A DNA stretch of 64,000 bases from NCBI GenBank assembly GCA_037501455.1, contig CM074858.1, positions 44,575,001-44,639,000 of the forward strand, given 5' to 3'. The position numbers were made by a program, and so were the translations under genes. Positions 34,678 to 47,400 of the stretch are shown piece by piece (the first letter of the stretch is position 1; the number at the start of each line of letters is the position of its first letter). A model generated the notes under the pieces. The model was given only the letters and a program-made list of their open reading frames with translations. It was not told the origin of the DNA and did no database searches. The stretch is from Lantana camara. Its lineage: Eukaryota; Streptophyta; Magnoliopsida; Lamiales; Verbenaceae.

Positions 34678-34840
34678 GGGCTGGAGTTCGAAATCTCCAG
34701 CCCTGCGTCGGTTGACGCCCGTTAAGGGCTTTTGCTTTGTTTGGGGGTAACGCCCGTTACCCCCAGCTGGGGAGGCCTCTCTGCCAAGTAACGGCCGTTA
34801 CCTGGTGTGTGCTGGGGTGGGGTAACGGCCGTTACCTCCC
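34678..34840 (+). repeat. Palindrome cluster, GTAACGGCCGTTAC type, in E5
   Basis: GTAACGCCCGTTAC at about 34747-34760, GTAACGGCCGTTAC at about 34788-34801 and 34821-34834. Preceded by GGCTGGAG/CTCCAGCC arms at 34680-34703. Confidence 0.88.
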
Positions 34841-37646
34841 CCTTCTTGCCCGTTTACTTATTTTCTTCGTTTCTTTGCTTGTTTCGCTCGTTTCCCTCCC
34901 CGATCTTGATCCCTATGTGATGTATGCTTAATTTTATATATGAAATGATGTGTTATGGTTTGTTAATGCATGAATTTGATGTGTTTCACGATTGAATAAC
35001 ATGTTATGAATGTTGTAATTAATTTATGGAATTGTTTGACATGAGTTGTGCATTATGTGACCGGATGTGCGTTATATGCTCTCCCATGTATGTGAACTAT
35101 TTCATACTTAGTTTATAGGCCTTGAATGTGATTTCCTTGCTCCATACGCGAAGTGTATGCGTTACATGCCAACATATTATATTGAAGTACATCACTCGCA
35201 TTCATATGCATTCGCCGAGCGTCAATATGGTTCATTTTGAGTCAAAGTTTGCCTCTTGCTCTTTATTTTGCTCTTAAGTTTGTTCCGTTGTTAAGGAGGA
35301 GGTTCTTTAGTTGGCTTCCAGTCCGTTTTGCTCGGTTTGGTCGACAAGGTGAGTTTTTCTTTCGTTTTAGTTATTATGACCTAAAACCCTATTTGTATTT
35401 CAAATCCGTATGCGACTTATATATGTATATATATAGATATGTACTTGATACATATTTTGTGGGATTTGTCCCGTTTGTTATGAGGCTTTGGAAAATGCTT
35501 TTATATGTATCTAAGAACTATTTTCATTTACTTTGCAAGCTTTGATAGGTGTGAGTTTATATAAGCGTGATATGGCTTGTGTTTAAGCTTCGTTTGATAA
35601 ATATAAGTGTAAGTGTAAGTTTGGGCCCCGGAGAAGTAGTATGTGATCTCGGGTCGGCCATGGGGTCGCCGGGCTCTCTCATCAACACGACTCCATGGGC
35701 GGGAGGCTTAGTTCTCCTATGCGGACGGTGCGCTGAGTGGCAGGCCCGTCGAAGGAGTGGGCGGGATCCCCCGACTCAAGTTATGTATTTATGTGGGGAT
35801 TGAGAGGGGCACCTCTCCTCCCCAAACGGCGTGGAGGTGGGATTGATTTATGATTCGTTTTGTTTTCGCTTCGCCTTTGTTTATGAAGTAAGTGGGTTGG
35901 ATTTCGAGCTTTCGGTACGTTATGTTTCGTTTATGGTTGTGACACGGGAGCGGATTTCTAACTCTAAAACTTGAATGATTTTGGCCTTCGACCTCAAACT
36001 TCCTTCTTTATATATTTATTACCACGGGTTAAAATGTTTTAGAATGCAAAAACCGCGCCCGGTTCATTAACCCTTTCAGCTTTGTATATGCTTTGTCCTT
36101 ATGTATATGGATGGGTGCGTGTGTTAGCCCCCTCACCAGTCTCTAGGACTGACCCTCGTTGTTTCTCTCTTTTTTCCCCTTTGATTTAAGTTTGCAGGTG
36201 CCATTTTGAGGTGTTGGAGCTAGGCGGTTGTCTTTGAGTCGAGGTTGAGGATAGCTCGTGTAGCACCTCGAAGAGGCCACAACCCCGCACCGTCGTAGCT
36301 CTCAAGTGGCTAGGAGACCTAGCACCCAAGAAGCACGCCGGCGAACGGACAAAACATTACAAGATTAGAGTACTAAAAGGGAACATTGCAGCGGAAATAT
36401 GAGAAATTTAAAACTTTCAAAAACATATATCAGGAGACAAAAGAGGCTAGTAGCCAAGTACAAGGACTGTACAGGAATTGAGTATTGAAGGAGATATTTC
36501 GATAGAGTGTCAAGGAAAAATATGACTAGTGAAAACAAGTAACAAAGGACACCGGAGGCTACACTGATAAGTACCTAATTGAACACTACATGATCATCCA
36601 GGGGGTGGTGTCCAAGATGGTTCAAAAGAACCTGACCACAAGAGCACAACAAAGGGATTTCCTATACTTCAACATACCAGCCAACAAGCGATCACTGAAC
36701 CTGAAACCATGAGGTCAGAAAACAGGGTGGAGGTATTAGTCAAAAGGACTAAGTGAGGCATGACTTTTGAAACAATATAAGTACTTAAAACTTTAGGTTT
36801 TCGAAAAAGGATTTACTTCGAAACTGTACTTTAAAACTGAATTTCAGAACTTTACTTTGACACTTTATTTTAGAATCGTACTTCAAAACATTACTTTGGA
36901 ACAAGATTTCCAAGCAAGCACACACATGCACATATAGCAGAGGTTCTGGTTCATATATACTTTATAAACGGGGAATAGGATACGGGATATTTTCCAAAAA
37001 TATGAACCAGACTTTAAAATCAAAGTTGCCCGCAAGGTAGGCCATACCATCCTTTACTCCTCAAAAACATTTACAAAGTTGGCATCGAGATCCATTAGGG
37101 CCCCAACACCCATATACACATGCACCACCCCCTTCTCCCCTTGTTGTCGCGCCCAGGGAGCTACCCCGCGGTGACGTGCGAAAAGGGAGAAATTTACCAC
37201 CTCTCCCGACCTTCGATGTGGAGTAACCAACCTCCGATTAAACCATCACCAAGGTCAATACGGCGGCCAAGGCCCAACATAACAAAATTTCCAAAGCTTG
37301 CATTCAGAATAACAAAAGTGCATAACCACACAGAGTTCAGAAGACTGAACCTTTATTCCAAGCAGTATACCAGTGAACAGAATGTATATCAGAGATCATT
37401 GACTTTAAACTTGAAGCATTATCCCAAAACGGGAAAATGTTAAACTTGAAAGATAAGAGTCTTTGCACCCGAAGGCGTTGATTTTGAAATATTCATGGTT
37501 CCAGTTGAAATAGTTTAAACCTTACCTACCGAAACGGTATTAAGCAATAATACAAGAGCCACACTACATCCGGACTTCACCTGTGAGTGGTGAATGATTA
37601 AGTTTCTATCCAAAAACCATATAGTCACATAAGCAAGTAGGGACGA

Positions 37647-40593
37647 TGTAACATCCCGACTGATCAGACTTTTCAGGTGATCTCTTATGTGCGCTATTTA
37701 ATTATTTCTTTAAGTGATTATATGATATTAATTGCTAACGTGGATTATTTGAAGTTAATTGAACTTAATTGTGCTGGTTTGAATTTGTTTATTTTGGTCG
37801 TGTAATTTTCCTTCACTTTGTATTTCGCTCGTTTTAGATTTGTATTTATTTCTGATTTTTGTGAATTCATGATATGTGTTAAGTATATGCTTTATGGACT
37901 CGTTTAGGTGCTCGTTACATGTTTTGGTATTTGTTTTGATTGCCTTTTTGGGTTCGTTTTGGAGACGGGACCTAAAGGAGGCTAAAGAGCATTTAGCGCA
38001 CCTTGGGTTCCGGGACCCGTATTTTGAGCTCGGGAATTCAGATTTGAATTCCGTCACCTCCATTGAACTCGTTTCGACGATTCGGGTTTAATGGGACAAG
38101 CCTCACTTTTTTCTAAGCTCGTTAAGGCCTTCGAATTTCATCCGTAACAAGCCCATTCACTTGAGAGCTACCTTTTGACCTAACTAAGTCTTTGTGGACC
38201 CCACTACACCTTAACCAAGCATTAACCTTGAGTTAGACCTTGAGTTGAGCTCTCCTCTCCCCCTTTTGTGCTGGAAAACCGAGCCAATTCCCCTCTCTCT
38301 CTCCCAAACCGATCGGTACTAGGAAGCAAGGAAGAAGAAGAAACCCATTTGTCCCTTTTCTTGATTTTGAGCTCAAATCTTCACCCAAGCTTCTCAAATT
38401 GGAAAGGTGAGTTCATGGTTGTCTTCTACTCTCACTCTTCTCTCTTTTATGTGCTTTTGAGTTCTTTTCCATGGTTGGTTGTTGAGATTGCGCAAGCATG
38501 TGAATAGTATATGTTGGAAGAATTTGATTGATTCTTGCTCCTTTCTTGTTTTCTTGAGTTTTGTTGTTGATAGTATGCTCCTAGGACTTGTTTCTTAGCA
38601 TTTATTGCATTTCCTTGCTTGGTAGTTGGAGCATGAGTGTTGGGTTTTGATTTGGGGTTGTTGAGTTGCTGTTGACCCGTCTACGTTTTTCTGTACCGTG
38701 ACACGGGGGTGTCACGGTTTGCCCTTTATTGGTGACACGGGCGTGTCACCTTTTGATTTGGTTTTCGTTTTTCTGTACCGAGACACGGGGGTGTCTCGGT
38801 TTGCCTTTTCTTGGTGACACGGGCGTGTCACCTCCAGGTTTCCGTTGTTTAGTTCTGTACTGAGACACGGGGGTGTCTCAGCTTGCCCTTCCAGGGGGAC
38901 ACGGGCGTGCCTCCTGGGAACTCTAGTTTTCATTCGTTTTTGCTTCCTTTCCGTTGCTTCTTGTTGTTTCTTCTTGCCTCGTTTTGGTGTGTATGCATGA
39001 CCAACTTGTTATATTTTGTGTTATGAATTTGTGACTTGATTTACGTCCTCGTTTATGAGTTATGTCCGGATATGCATTGAATGCTCGTAAATGATTAAAT
39101 GTGGATTCATTTCATATCATTTGCATCATAAACATACATACACATGTGCCGAGCATCAATGTGGTTCATATTGACTCTAAGAGTGTTCCTTGTTGCTTGT
39201 CTTGTTCAGAGGATCTTCCTGTTGTGGACGAGCTTGCTCCGTAGGTGGCCGGTTTCCTCTTTTTAACTCCACTACGTTCGTCGACAAGGTGAGGTTTTGT
39301 TCTTTTAGTTACTCGACCTACAACCCTATTTGATTTGAAACGTCGCGTGTGAATACATATAGTATATGGTAAATAAGTGTATGATACTTATGTTGCGGGA
39401 TTTGCCCCATCTGTTATAAGAGTTTGAAAACGTTTTGTATAAGTATATAAGTTATTTTGCTTTCGTTTGAAAAGTTTAGTTTGGTGCAAGTGTGTGTGTG
39501 TGTGTAAGCGAGATGTGGCTTTGAAAGATAAGCTTTGAGATATGTTTATGTGACTTTTGTGATCTGTTTGGGCCCCGGAGTGTGGTATGGTAATCTCGGG
39601 ACGACCGAGGGGTCGCCGAGCTCTTCCATCAACACCTCCATTTGAGAGTTTCACCCAACCTTGGGAGGTTGAGGAAGGGTGTTTCTCTTGAGCCGGCGGA
39701 GGCAACCACCGAAGGTTTCAAGGAAGTAATTAAACCTTGTCTCGTCTGTGTATGCGGATAGTTAGGGCCGATCAACCCTTCTATCAACCGGTGTGGGGAT
39801 AGTTTCTGATTTGTTTTGTTTTGCTTTGTTCTTCGTATATGGAAGTTGGGATGTGTGTGACTCGTACTCGCCGAGTTGGTTTAGCTTCGTATGATCTATG
39901 GAACGAGAGCGGATTCTTAATTCACCTAAAACTTGGTTTAGTTTTGGCCTTTTTCCTTTCCTTTAACTTATGTATATCTATATCACGGGAATTAATTTGG
40001 CTTGCAAAAACCACTCTCGGTTCAAGGATCTTTCCGTTTGATTAAGTGCTTTGCTCTATATATATATATCGGGTGCGTGAGTTAGCCCCCTCACTAGTCG
40101 CTAGGACTAACCCTCGTTGTTGTTTTCCCCTTTTCCCTTTCTTTTGAGTTTGCAGGTCCTCCCGAGTCAAGCTAGGCGGCAAGTGTCTTTTGGGTTTACT
40201 TGTGGTATAGCTTGAGTCTTCATGCATCGTAGTGGATTTCCTCTTCTTTTGATTATGTATTTTAAGATTATGTAATCAATACACTTTCGCTTTTGGGCCA
40301 TGATGGCATTGTATATTCTGTATATGAACTAGCATGAATGCTTGACCCTTCCCCACTTTTGAAATGTATATGTGATCTTGGGAGATATGTTTAGCTTGAG
40401 AATTGCTTTAATTGCTTCCGCTACTCTGATTTTATTTTGCGCAGTTCTTGAGGGTCTAGGCCGCCTAGCGAGGGTGTGAGTTTTGTGTGTCTCCCGTTCG
40501 CTATGGTCTGATACGGGTGCGAACTTCCATTTCGTTACTCGTGTTGGACCTTAGTGCGGGGCATGTGGCACCCTTCGCTTTGGGGGTGTTACA
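37647..40593 (+). mobile_element. E7: plus-strand solo LTR (2947 bp)
   Basis: Starts TGTAACATCCCGACTG, ends GGGGGTGTTACA; exact TSD GACGA at 37642-37646 and 40594-40598. Carries GGGAATTCAGATTTGAATTC (38031-38050), donor-like AAAGGTGAG at 38404, palindromes 38696-38915, a possible 79-nt mini-exon 39210-39288, a TG run at about 39488-39504, and the U5 stem-loop 40501-40554. Its right half resembles the E0 LTR, so it is likely the same Tekay-type group. Confidence 0.95.
38696..38915 (+). repeat. Palindrome cluster, GTGACACGGGGGTGTCAC type, in E7
   Basis: At least six units alternating GTGACACGGGGGTGTCAC, GTGACACGGGCGTGTCAC, GAGACACGGGGGTGTCTC and close variants, all pairing internally. Frames read through here are spurious. 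Confidence 0.9.
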
Positions 40594-41054
40594 GACGACC
40601 TCAAGGCATTCAATAGCACATAATGATATCATATGTACAAGACGAAACATTATCAAAGCATATCATATCATGTGCCGAGATTTCGTGATAATTAATCAAC
40701 AATCATCAAAGCATGAGGGCATAATTAGATTCATGTAACGCAGTACATAGGAGAGTAATACCATTTAATGTAGGAGAATCATTTAACTAAGAATGGAACA
40801 TTGATTGGCAAGAGAACAAAAAAGCTTGAACAAGGAATACTCTTTTTTGAACAAAGGATTCGAGTAAACGATTAGTCTCAATTGAAAGCTCGTGTCAAGA
40901 ACTTAAGGATATATTCTTAGAGTCTTAAAACAATCTCATTTAGGAAAGGAATGTGAACCTTGAAACCTGCTTTGATCCCCTGTTTTTGAGAATTTTCGAA
41001 AAAGGTTTCGACCGTTGAATTCGTCTCTTCAAAACGATCATTTAGGTTAAAAGT

Positions 41055-41465
41055 CAAAATTCTTGGTCAATGGTCAAAATCAATGGTCAACGGTCAATGG
41101 TCAAGGTCAATGGTCAATGGTCGCTATTCAAGTATACGGTATATATATTGTATGTATACGGTATTTATACTGCATGTATACATGTATTTAGACGGTATGT
41201 ATACGGTATTTATACTGTATGCATACGGTATTTATACGGGGATACCTACCGTATTTCTACTGTATTTATACAGGGTACATACAGTATTTATACAAGAATA
41301 CAGGCGGTACTTATACTAGAATACATACGGTATCTATACAAAAGTACATTCGTATTTATCTGAAAATACATTTAGTATTTATACGAAAGTATACACGTAG
41401 TTATACATATTGGAATCAAATACGTATACGTATATTATACATGTATACCATAACATATGTCAATT
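41055..41465. repeat. GGTCAAT and TATACGGTATTTATAC tandem repeats in E6
   Basis: 41063-41120 holds degenerate GGTCAATGGTCAA repeats. 41131-41465 holds degenerate 20-26 bp repeats built on GTATACGGTATTTATAC, themselves partly palindromic. It stands where other families have short palindrome clusters, though further from the LTR 5' end (about 1.4-1.75 kb). Confidence 0.85.
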
Positions 41466-43236
41466 GGTCAAGTATAATTATGTAACAATTAATTAAACAT
41501 GTAACATTTAAAACTATAGGTTATACTTTAATTATTTAACATTAAATAACATGCAACATTAAATTAAATTAGGTAACAAATTAAATTACCTAAGTATGAT
41601 CATAAAATAAATAAAATGTAACATGTAACATGTCATAATAATTATCACATAATTAAATTGTAACATAATTAAATTATGTAACACATTTCATAATAAACTA
41701 TACTATAGGAAACATAATTCATAAATTCATGAATATTTAAAGCATAAATTAAATCACATAATTCATGCATAAAATAAAACATATATTAAAACCTAAACCT
41801 AGCATAATTAATAAATAAATTAAAACATAAAATAAAACATATATTAAAACATAAATTAAACTAATTATAAGATAAAAAAAATAAGAAAACATACCTTACA
41901 AAGGGGGAGGGGTTCGGCCACTAGGGGGGAAAAAGGAGAATGGAATGAGCAAAAATGAGACCCCAACACACTTATTTATAGTTGTTGGGAAGGACCAAAG
42001 TGCAACAAATATTTACTCTAGGGACTTAAGTGGGGTATTTTATGAAATTTCCAAAAATAGGTTTCCTTCTTTACATAATTGTCACAGCAGGGGTATTCTG
42101 GTAATTTCACCTTTCTCCTGCATATTTTTGGAGTTGGAAAGGTGTCCAAGAGCTAGGAAATAAAATTAGCTTCGAAACGGTTACTCACGGGTCAAAATCG
42201 GACGTAGGGTTTAAAAGTTATAAGCTCCGGAAGATATGATTTTCTTGAATTTCGAAAATTAATTTAATTATGAAATAAATACTAGGATAAAATTTGAAGG
42301 GCCGAAAGACTTTCCAAAAATGTAGAAAAAATCGAGGAACGTTATGGCGATGATCACAAGGGTTAAATCATTCTATCGAAGGAAATATATTCTACCGACG
42401 GAAATTTTTATTTGAAAATAAATTCTTAAATTGCTCTAGACAGATAAACGAAACCTCAAAGCATTCGAAAGAGAGTTGAAAAATTCTAAGAAGATAGGTA
42501 TAGGTTCTTTAGGGTTTCTCGAATAAAATGGCATAGTGCTGGTTCGGAAAATGAATAGTACTTTTGACAAAAATTTCCAAAATACCCCTAATGATCAAGA
42601 AAGGATTTCGAAGCTTGGAAAACATGTTCATATGACTTGGAAACATGAGTTATGAACCTCTAGGGTTCCAATGAGATGCTAGGACAAGGTAGGCTCGGGA
42701 AATGAATAGTAAATTTGGTTCGTGGTAAGGAAATCCCCCTTAAAACACAATACGACTAATGAATGCACATTGTTCACATAAGAATGCAATGCATGAACAT
42801 TTGTAAAGGTGAACCAAGGTATATAAACGCATTCTTGTCCTCTTTGATTTATTGTTTCCAGCTAGGTCCCGATACGGGCTGTTACCGCTCGAGTCACATG
42901 CATTGTACTTTGTTTCCTTTATGCATTTTGTTAGTTTTGATATATGTATAAGTTATGATTTAAATTCAAAATTGTAAAGGTTGGTATAACTTGGATCGTT
43001 ATTTTTGATATGTTTCGAGCATGTTTATTTGTTTTGTGCGATTCTGGTGCTTCCGCATTCATTATTTGTTTTTATTGCGCGCTCTGAGTAGGGTCTAGAC
43101 CGCCTAGCTTAGGTTGGATTTTGTTTGTCACCCGTTCGCAGTGGCTTGATGCGTGGACGGAGTCCCCATTTCGTATCACGTGTTGGGCTATGGTGCGGGG
43201 GATGTGGCGCCCTTCGCTCCGGGGTGTTACAGTTCC

Positions 43237-44404
43237 TCTTCTTCGTATCTCTTGCGTCACATTACAAATCCCCGACTTCTTAATTCCTTTATCAATAAGG
43301 ATTATCTTCTCACAACCCGGGGTTGTCATTTGATCCGAAGTCTTCTAGGTCCAAATGACTCAATTCTTTCCCCATCTACTCTAGAACAAATCTTCATTTG
43401 ACCAAATTCCTTACCGTATTCATTACCCCGACTAATCTTCCTTATTCTAACCTTAAAGAATCCCAATGGTCAAGCAACTTCAACTTTCACCGAACCTTGA
43501 ACTTAATTACCGATCCAAATATCTTGCTTGTCCCCTTCAGTAATCCAAAAGTTGAGTGGTCTCTCAGTTTACCTTGATCCGTCTTCCAATATCAAAAGTC
43601 TTTTATCCTTCATCCCAAACTGAATTCCTGATTATATCTTCAATCTCGAGAAATCCTCTTCTTTCTTGCCCCGAACCCTAATCTTGATCTCATCTCAACG
43701 CTAATTATCTTGACTTAGCTCTTCACTCCCACAACTTGACCTTAAATCAAACTACTTAAAGGCCTTCAACTTGATTATAAATTTGAACCTTGAATCTTAA
43801 TATCTTCAAGGTCTTTCCTTAACTTCTTCTTCGAGTGAAACGGCCTCTTGAACCCAGTTGATCTACTCCGTTTGCGGGGTAAGAGGGTGTGTTTATTGGA
43901 GAGCTATCAAATCACACTCTCATACCATTACCTCAACCATAACCATCTTTTCACATGATTTAATTCTCACCTCGGTCTTGAATTCCTTAGCTAAAGCCCC
44001 GTCATAGGAATCACCAATTACCCGAATTCTTGTTAAGATCCGGAGCCTTCTTGAAATCACCCATATCCATAAGGAATACTTGTAGTATATGGCGATTACT
44101 TTGTAAATTTGGCCGTGGTTTGATGTTGTGATAGCAACCTATAAATCATAACTCAATTCAAATATAAATGCATGCTGGTTATTGAATGCATATGTTACAT
44201 AATTAACACCGAAACACGTATGGATGCAAAATGCAACACAAAATTCAACAAAATTTAAATTTCAACATAAAATTCATCAAACTTTCCAATAATACATGTC
44301 CATGATCAATGCGGCGAACACTTTGACACGTTGTTCCTAAGCCATTCAACCTAAACTTGACATGACATGACACTAAAGAGCCCGGTTGCGATACCACCTA
44401 CGGA
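43237..44404 (-). mobile_element. E2 interior, 5' portion with damaged PBS
   Basis: Continues E2 after E5 and ends beside the 5' LTR. The PBS region (44390-44397) reads TGGTATCG on the minus strand; the following GAGCCCGG is lost, so it would prime poorly. No protein motif is seen in about 1.2 kb. Confidence 0.75.
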
Positions 44405-47400
44405 TGGAGCACCCGTGCACTACAAGTCCAGTCCACACGTGAAATGGATGATCCAGTTTGAACCGGACTCATAGCGAATGTGTGACAAAATAAAAAGTTT
44501 CCTAGCTAGGCGGAACTAACCCTGAACCAATTAACTCAGTAACTAAAACGTGATGCGGAAGCAATAAAGTTACATGAACGGATTCCATAATGGCTTCAAG
44601 CCGAATCATATCAAAACATAAATTAAATTCAGTATGCACCTAACAACGGGTTCAATTACACATGCAACCTGTCCCGAATCAAAATTCAATAATAAATCAA
44701 TAAATCATAAACAAACGTTGGCACACAGGCCCATTTAATTACATGATACCAATAAACATAATAAAGGTGAAATGTGACTCAAGTGTACGTGGAAGACTTG
44801 AACGAATACTAAAACTTGACTCCCGCCTAGCACAACCTGCAAGAAGACTGAGAAGTGGGGAAAAGAGGGCTCAGTCTCTAGAAGACTGAGTGAGCAGGAG
44901 TTGTACGTATATATATAAAAACAAGCACATGTAAGTCATAAATCTTTATAAAAGTTAATTCCCACGAAGGGCATGGAATCATTTACCAATGCTCGGTCTT
45001 TACGACTAATCCATATTAAAATTCATTAAGTTCGTAATCCATGAATAATCGTTATGGCTCGGTGAGTGAGCGTATGTTATCTCCAACCAAACTCCGACCG
45101 TGTACAATGAACATGATTTAATACTTTTGAATACGTGATCATACAATACGTAATAATACATGCGGGCGTAAAACGTAGTCGTTTGGGCAATCCGTGTGTC
45201 GGCCTTCCCGCAAGGTGCATAACGTAAACATGAACATAATCGTAAAACATTCCAACCTTCTACCTCCGGGCGGTGGAAGGGTTTGCAAGGCCCTACCACC
45301 TCGTGACGTGACGATTCGAGACAGGGGATTATGACTCCTTCCTGCTCCTTCGGCGGATTAACCACCAGCTCAAGAATATCCCACCTTCCTGCCACCAAAG
45401 TCGCGCTAGGATAATCTCAAAGGGTACTACGTGGCCCTACCACCTCGTGACATCACGTTTCGAGACGAGGGATCATGACTCCTTCCCACTCCTTCAGCGG
45501 ATTAACCACCGGCTCAAGAATATCCCGCCTTCCTACCACCAAAGTCGCGCGAGGATAATCTCAAAGGGTACAACGTGATAAGGGATTGCCCGATGGCCCG
45601 ATGTCGTGCCGGTATCCAAGACCACGTTTCCCCGGGCCCAATAACGTGAACGTGACCTGCGTTATCTCGCCAAAACATTCGTTACGTTTGAACATTCCAA
45701 TAAGTTTTACTGTAATTGATTCATTCCTTAAAAAAACATTTACTCGATAAGAATTTACTTAATGACTTTGCTTGAAAACAATACATAAATATATAATTAC
45801 GATTTTGGCCAAAACATATCACATAAGGGTTATAGGGTCGATAATTATTCTAGAATGAAAACACCCTCACCTGGAATACCACAAGATAAGAAACATGATT
45901 GATACAGGTGCCTATTCAATCCGGAAGTCTCCGCCCTGTAGATGAACTGTATAAGAGAAAGTAATATTGTGTACTCGTCAGAGATTACTCAATATGAAAC
46001 CAATTAGGATGCACGACATGCTTATGAGATGGTGTAACATGTCATGAGATAATTTAATATGGAATAAAGCATAAGTATGTCATGAAAAGGTGTGATCATG
46101 TTCATATGCTCAACTACTCACACGAATTCAATTCATATATCAAGCACGAATACAAACAATCAAACTTAAGCAAGTAAGAACCAAAGAGTGTCAAATAAGA
46201 GCATAATTATCAACTAATCAAGCATATAGTCCATATAAGTCACCTATGGGAGCCAAGGAAGTGAAAGGAATGAAATATGAGGGTTTTCGGCAAAGTTTGG
46301 CAAAAGTTGATAATTTTCGGAAATGTACAAGCTGTGGAAAAACAAGAATATCTTAAGTTATAGAAGTTGGAATGGAGTTTGGTTTGTTGGATATGAAATT
46401 ATACACAAATACCTTTCTGATGGCATATGGCTCATTTTCTAGTTCAAATTGAGGAGAAAATGGCGTAAGATTGAAGTTAGACGAGTGCAGTTTTTTGGGA
46501 AAGTGGCGACACCTAAACGAATTGATTATAACTCACAAATGGGAAAAGATATTGAGATGATTCCAATTTCAGTTATTCTAGACTTCAAGGGGTTTCCAAC
46601 GGTTTAAAAATCAGGTTAATTAGAGTTCGTATGAGGGAGAAATGCCCGTTTGAAAAATGGTCTGAAAGCAGAAATGGGCGTGTGAAAACCTCCTGTAACA
46701 GTGCCAAACCGGCGTTTGGTGCATGAACTGGAAAGCCAAATGGGCGTTTGGGAAGCTGTTGGGCATAAAAATAGGGGAAAAAATAGGGCTAGGCTTGGAA
46801 ATTGGCTCCCAATCCTTTCCAACACAAATCAACAACAATTAAACATCTCAAAACCAACATATAACGTGCATATAAGTCATATATATCAATTAGGCATCAA
46901 AAGAACCAAGATATCATACAATAATTCGTCAAAATCTCCATGTGAAACCCTTATGTACACAAGTGATCACCCAAGCTCAACTTCTTCTAACTCATGATTA
47001 AGATGCACAAAACCAACTCAGGATTATCACATATGATTCATACAATCTCATGGGATGCAAAGAATCACATACACCAAGATTTACCAATATATATAAACAT
47101 GCTCTTACCTTAAATGAGGAAAGGGGATGGAGGAAAATAAAGAGAAGAAGAAATGGAGCTTGATTCTTGGTGAAGATGGAAGAAAATCTTGGCTTCCTCC
47201 TTGTCTTGCTAACACCGAAATGGAAGGGAGAAAGAGATGGAGTTGGTCTTGCTACTCTTGGGTGAAGGAGATGAAATGAAATATGTATGCATATGTGTAT
47301 ATAATTAAAGTGCAGATATTTTGTATATTATATGTATATAATATTCTTAGTGCTCATAAATATATATAATGAATGTGTGAGTATTAGTGTAGGAAGAATT

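Larger units (their letters stand above)
36259..42886 (-). mobile_element. E6: minus-strand solo LTR (3676 bp net) holding E7
   Basis: The plus strand starts TGTAGCACCTCG and ends CTGTTACC, one base away from the usual TTACA. TSD GCTCG is exact at 36254-36258 and 42887-42891. The host E5 sequence rejoins cleanly across it (ATAGCTCG to GCTCGAGTCAC). The A-rich part at 41480-41900 is low complexity. A donor-like site (CCTTGTAAGGTATG on the minus strand) lies near 41890. Confidence 0.9.
32945..43231 (+). mobile_element. E5: solo LTR (3654 bp net) holding E6
   Basis: Starts TGTAAAATCCTGATC, ends CGGGGTGTTACA; exact TSD GTTCC at 32940-32944 and 43232-43236. Net length after removing E6 and its TSD is 3654 bp. 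No interior is present, so it is a solo LTR left by LTR-LTR recombination. Donor-like AAGGTAAG at 33710 and AAGGTGAG at 35347, palindromes near 34680-34840, U5 stem-loop at about 43143-43188. E6 interrupts at 36259. Confidence 0.93.

Noticed and set aside
41070..41485. Overlapping plus-strand frames rich in Tyr and Ile
   Set aside because: Translation of the TATACGG tandem repeat; all three frames stay open for the same reason.
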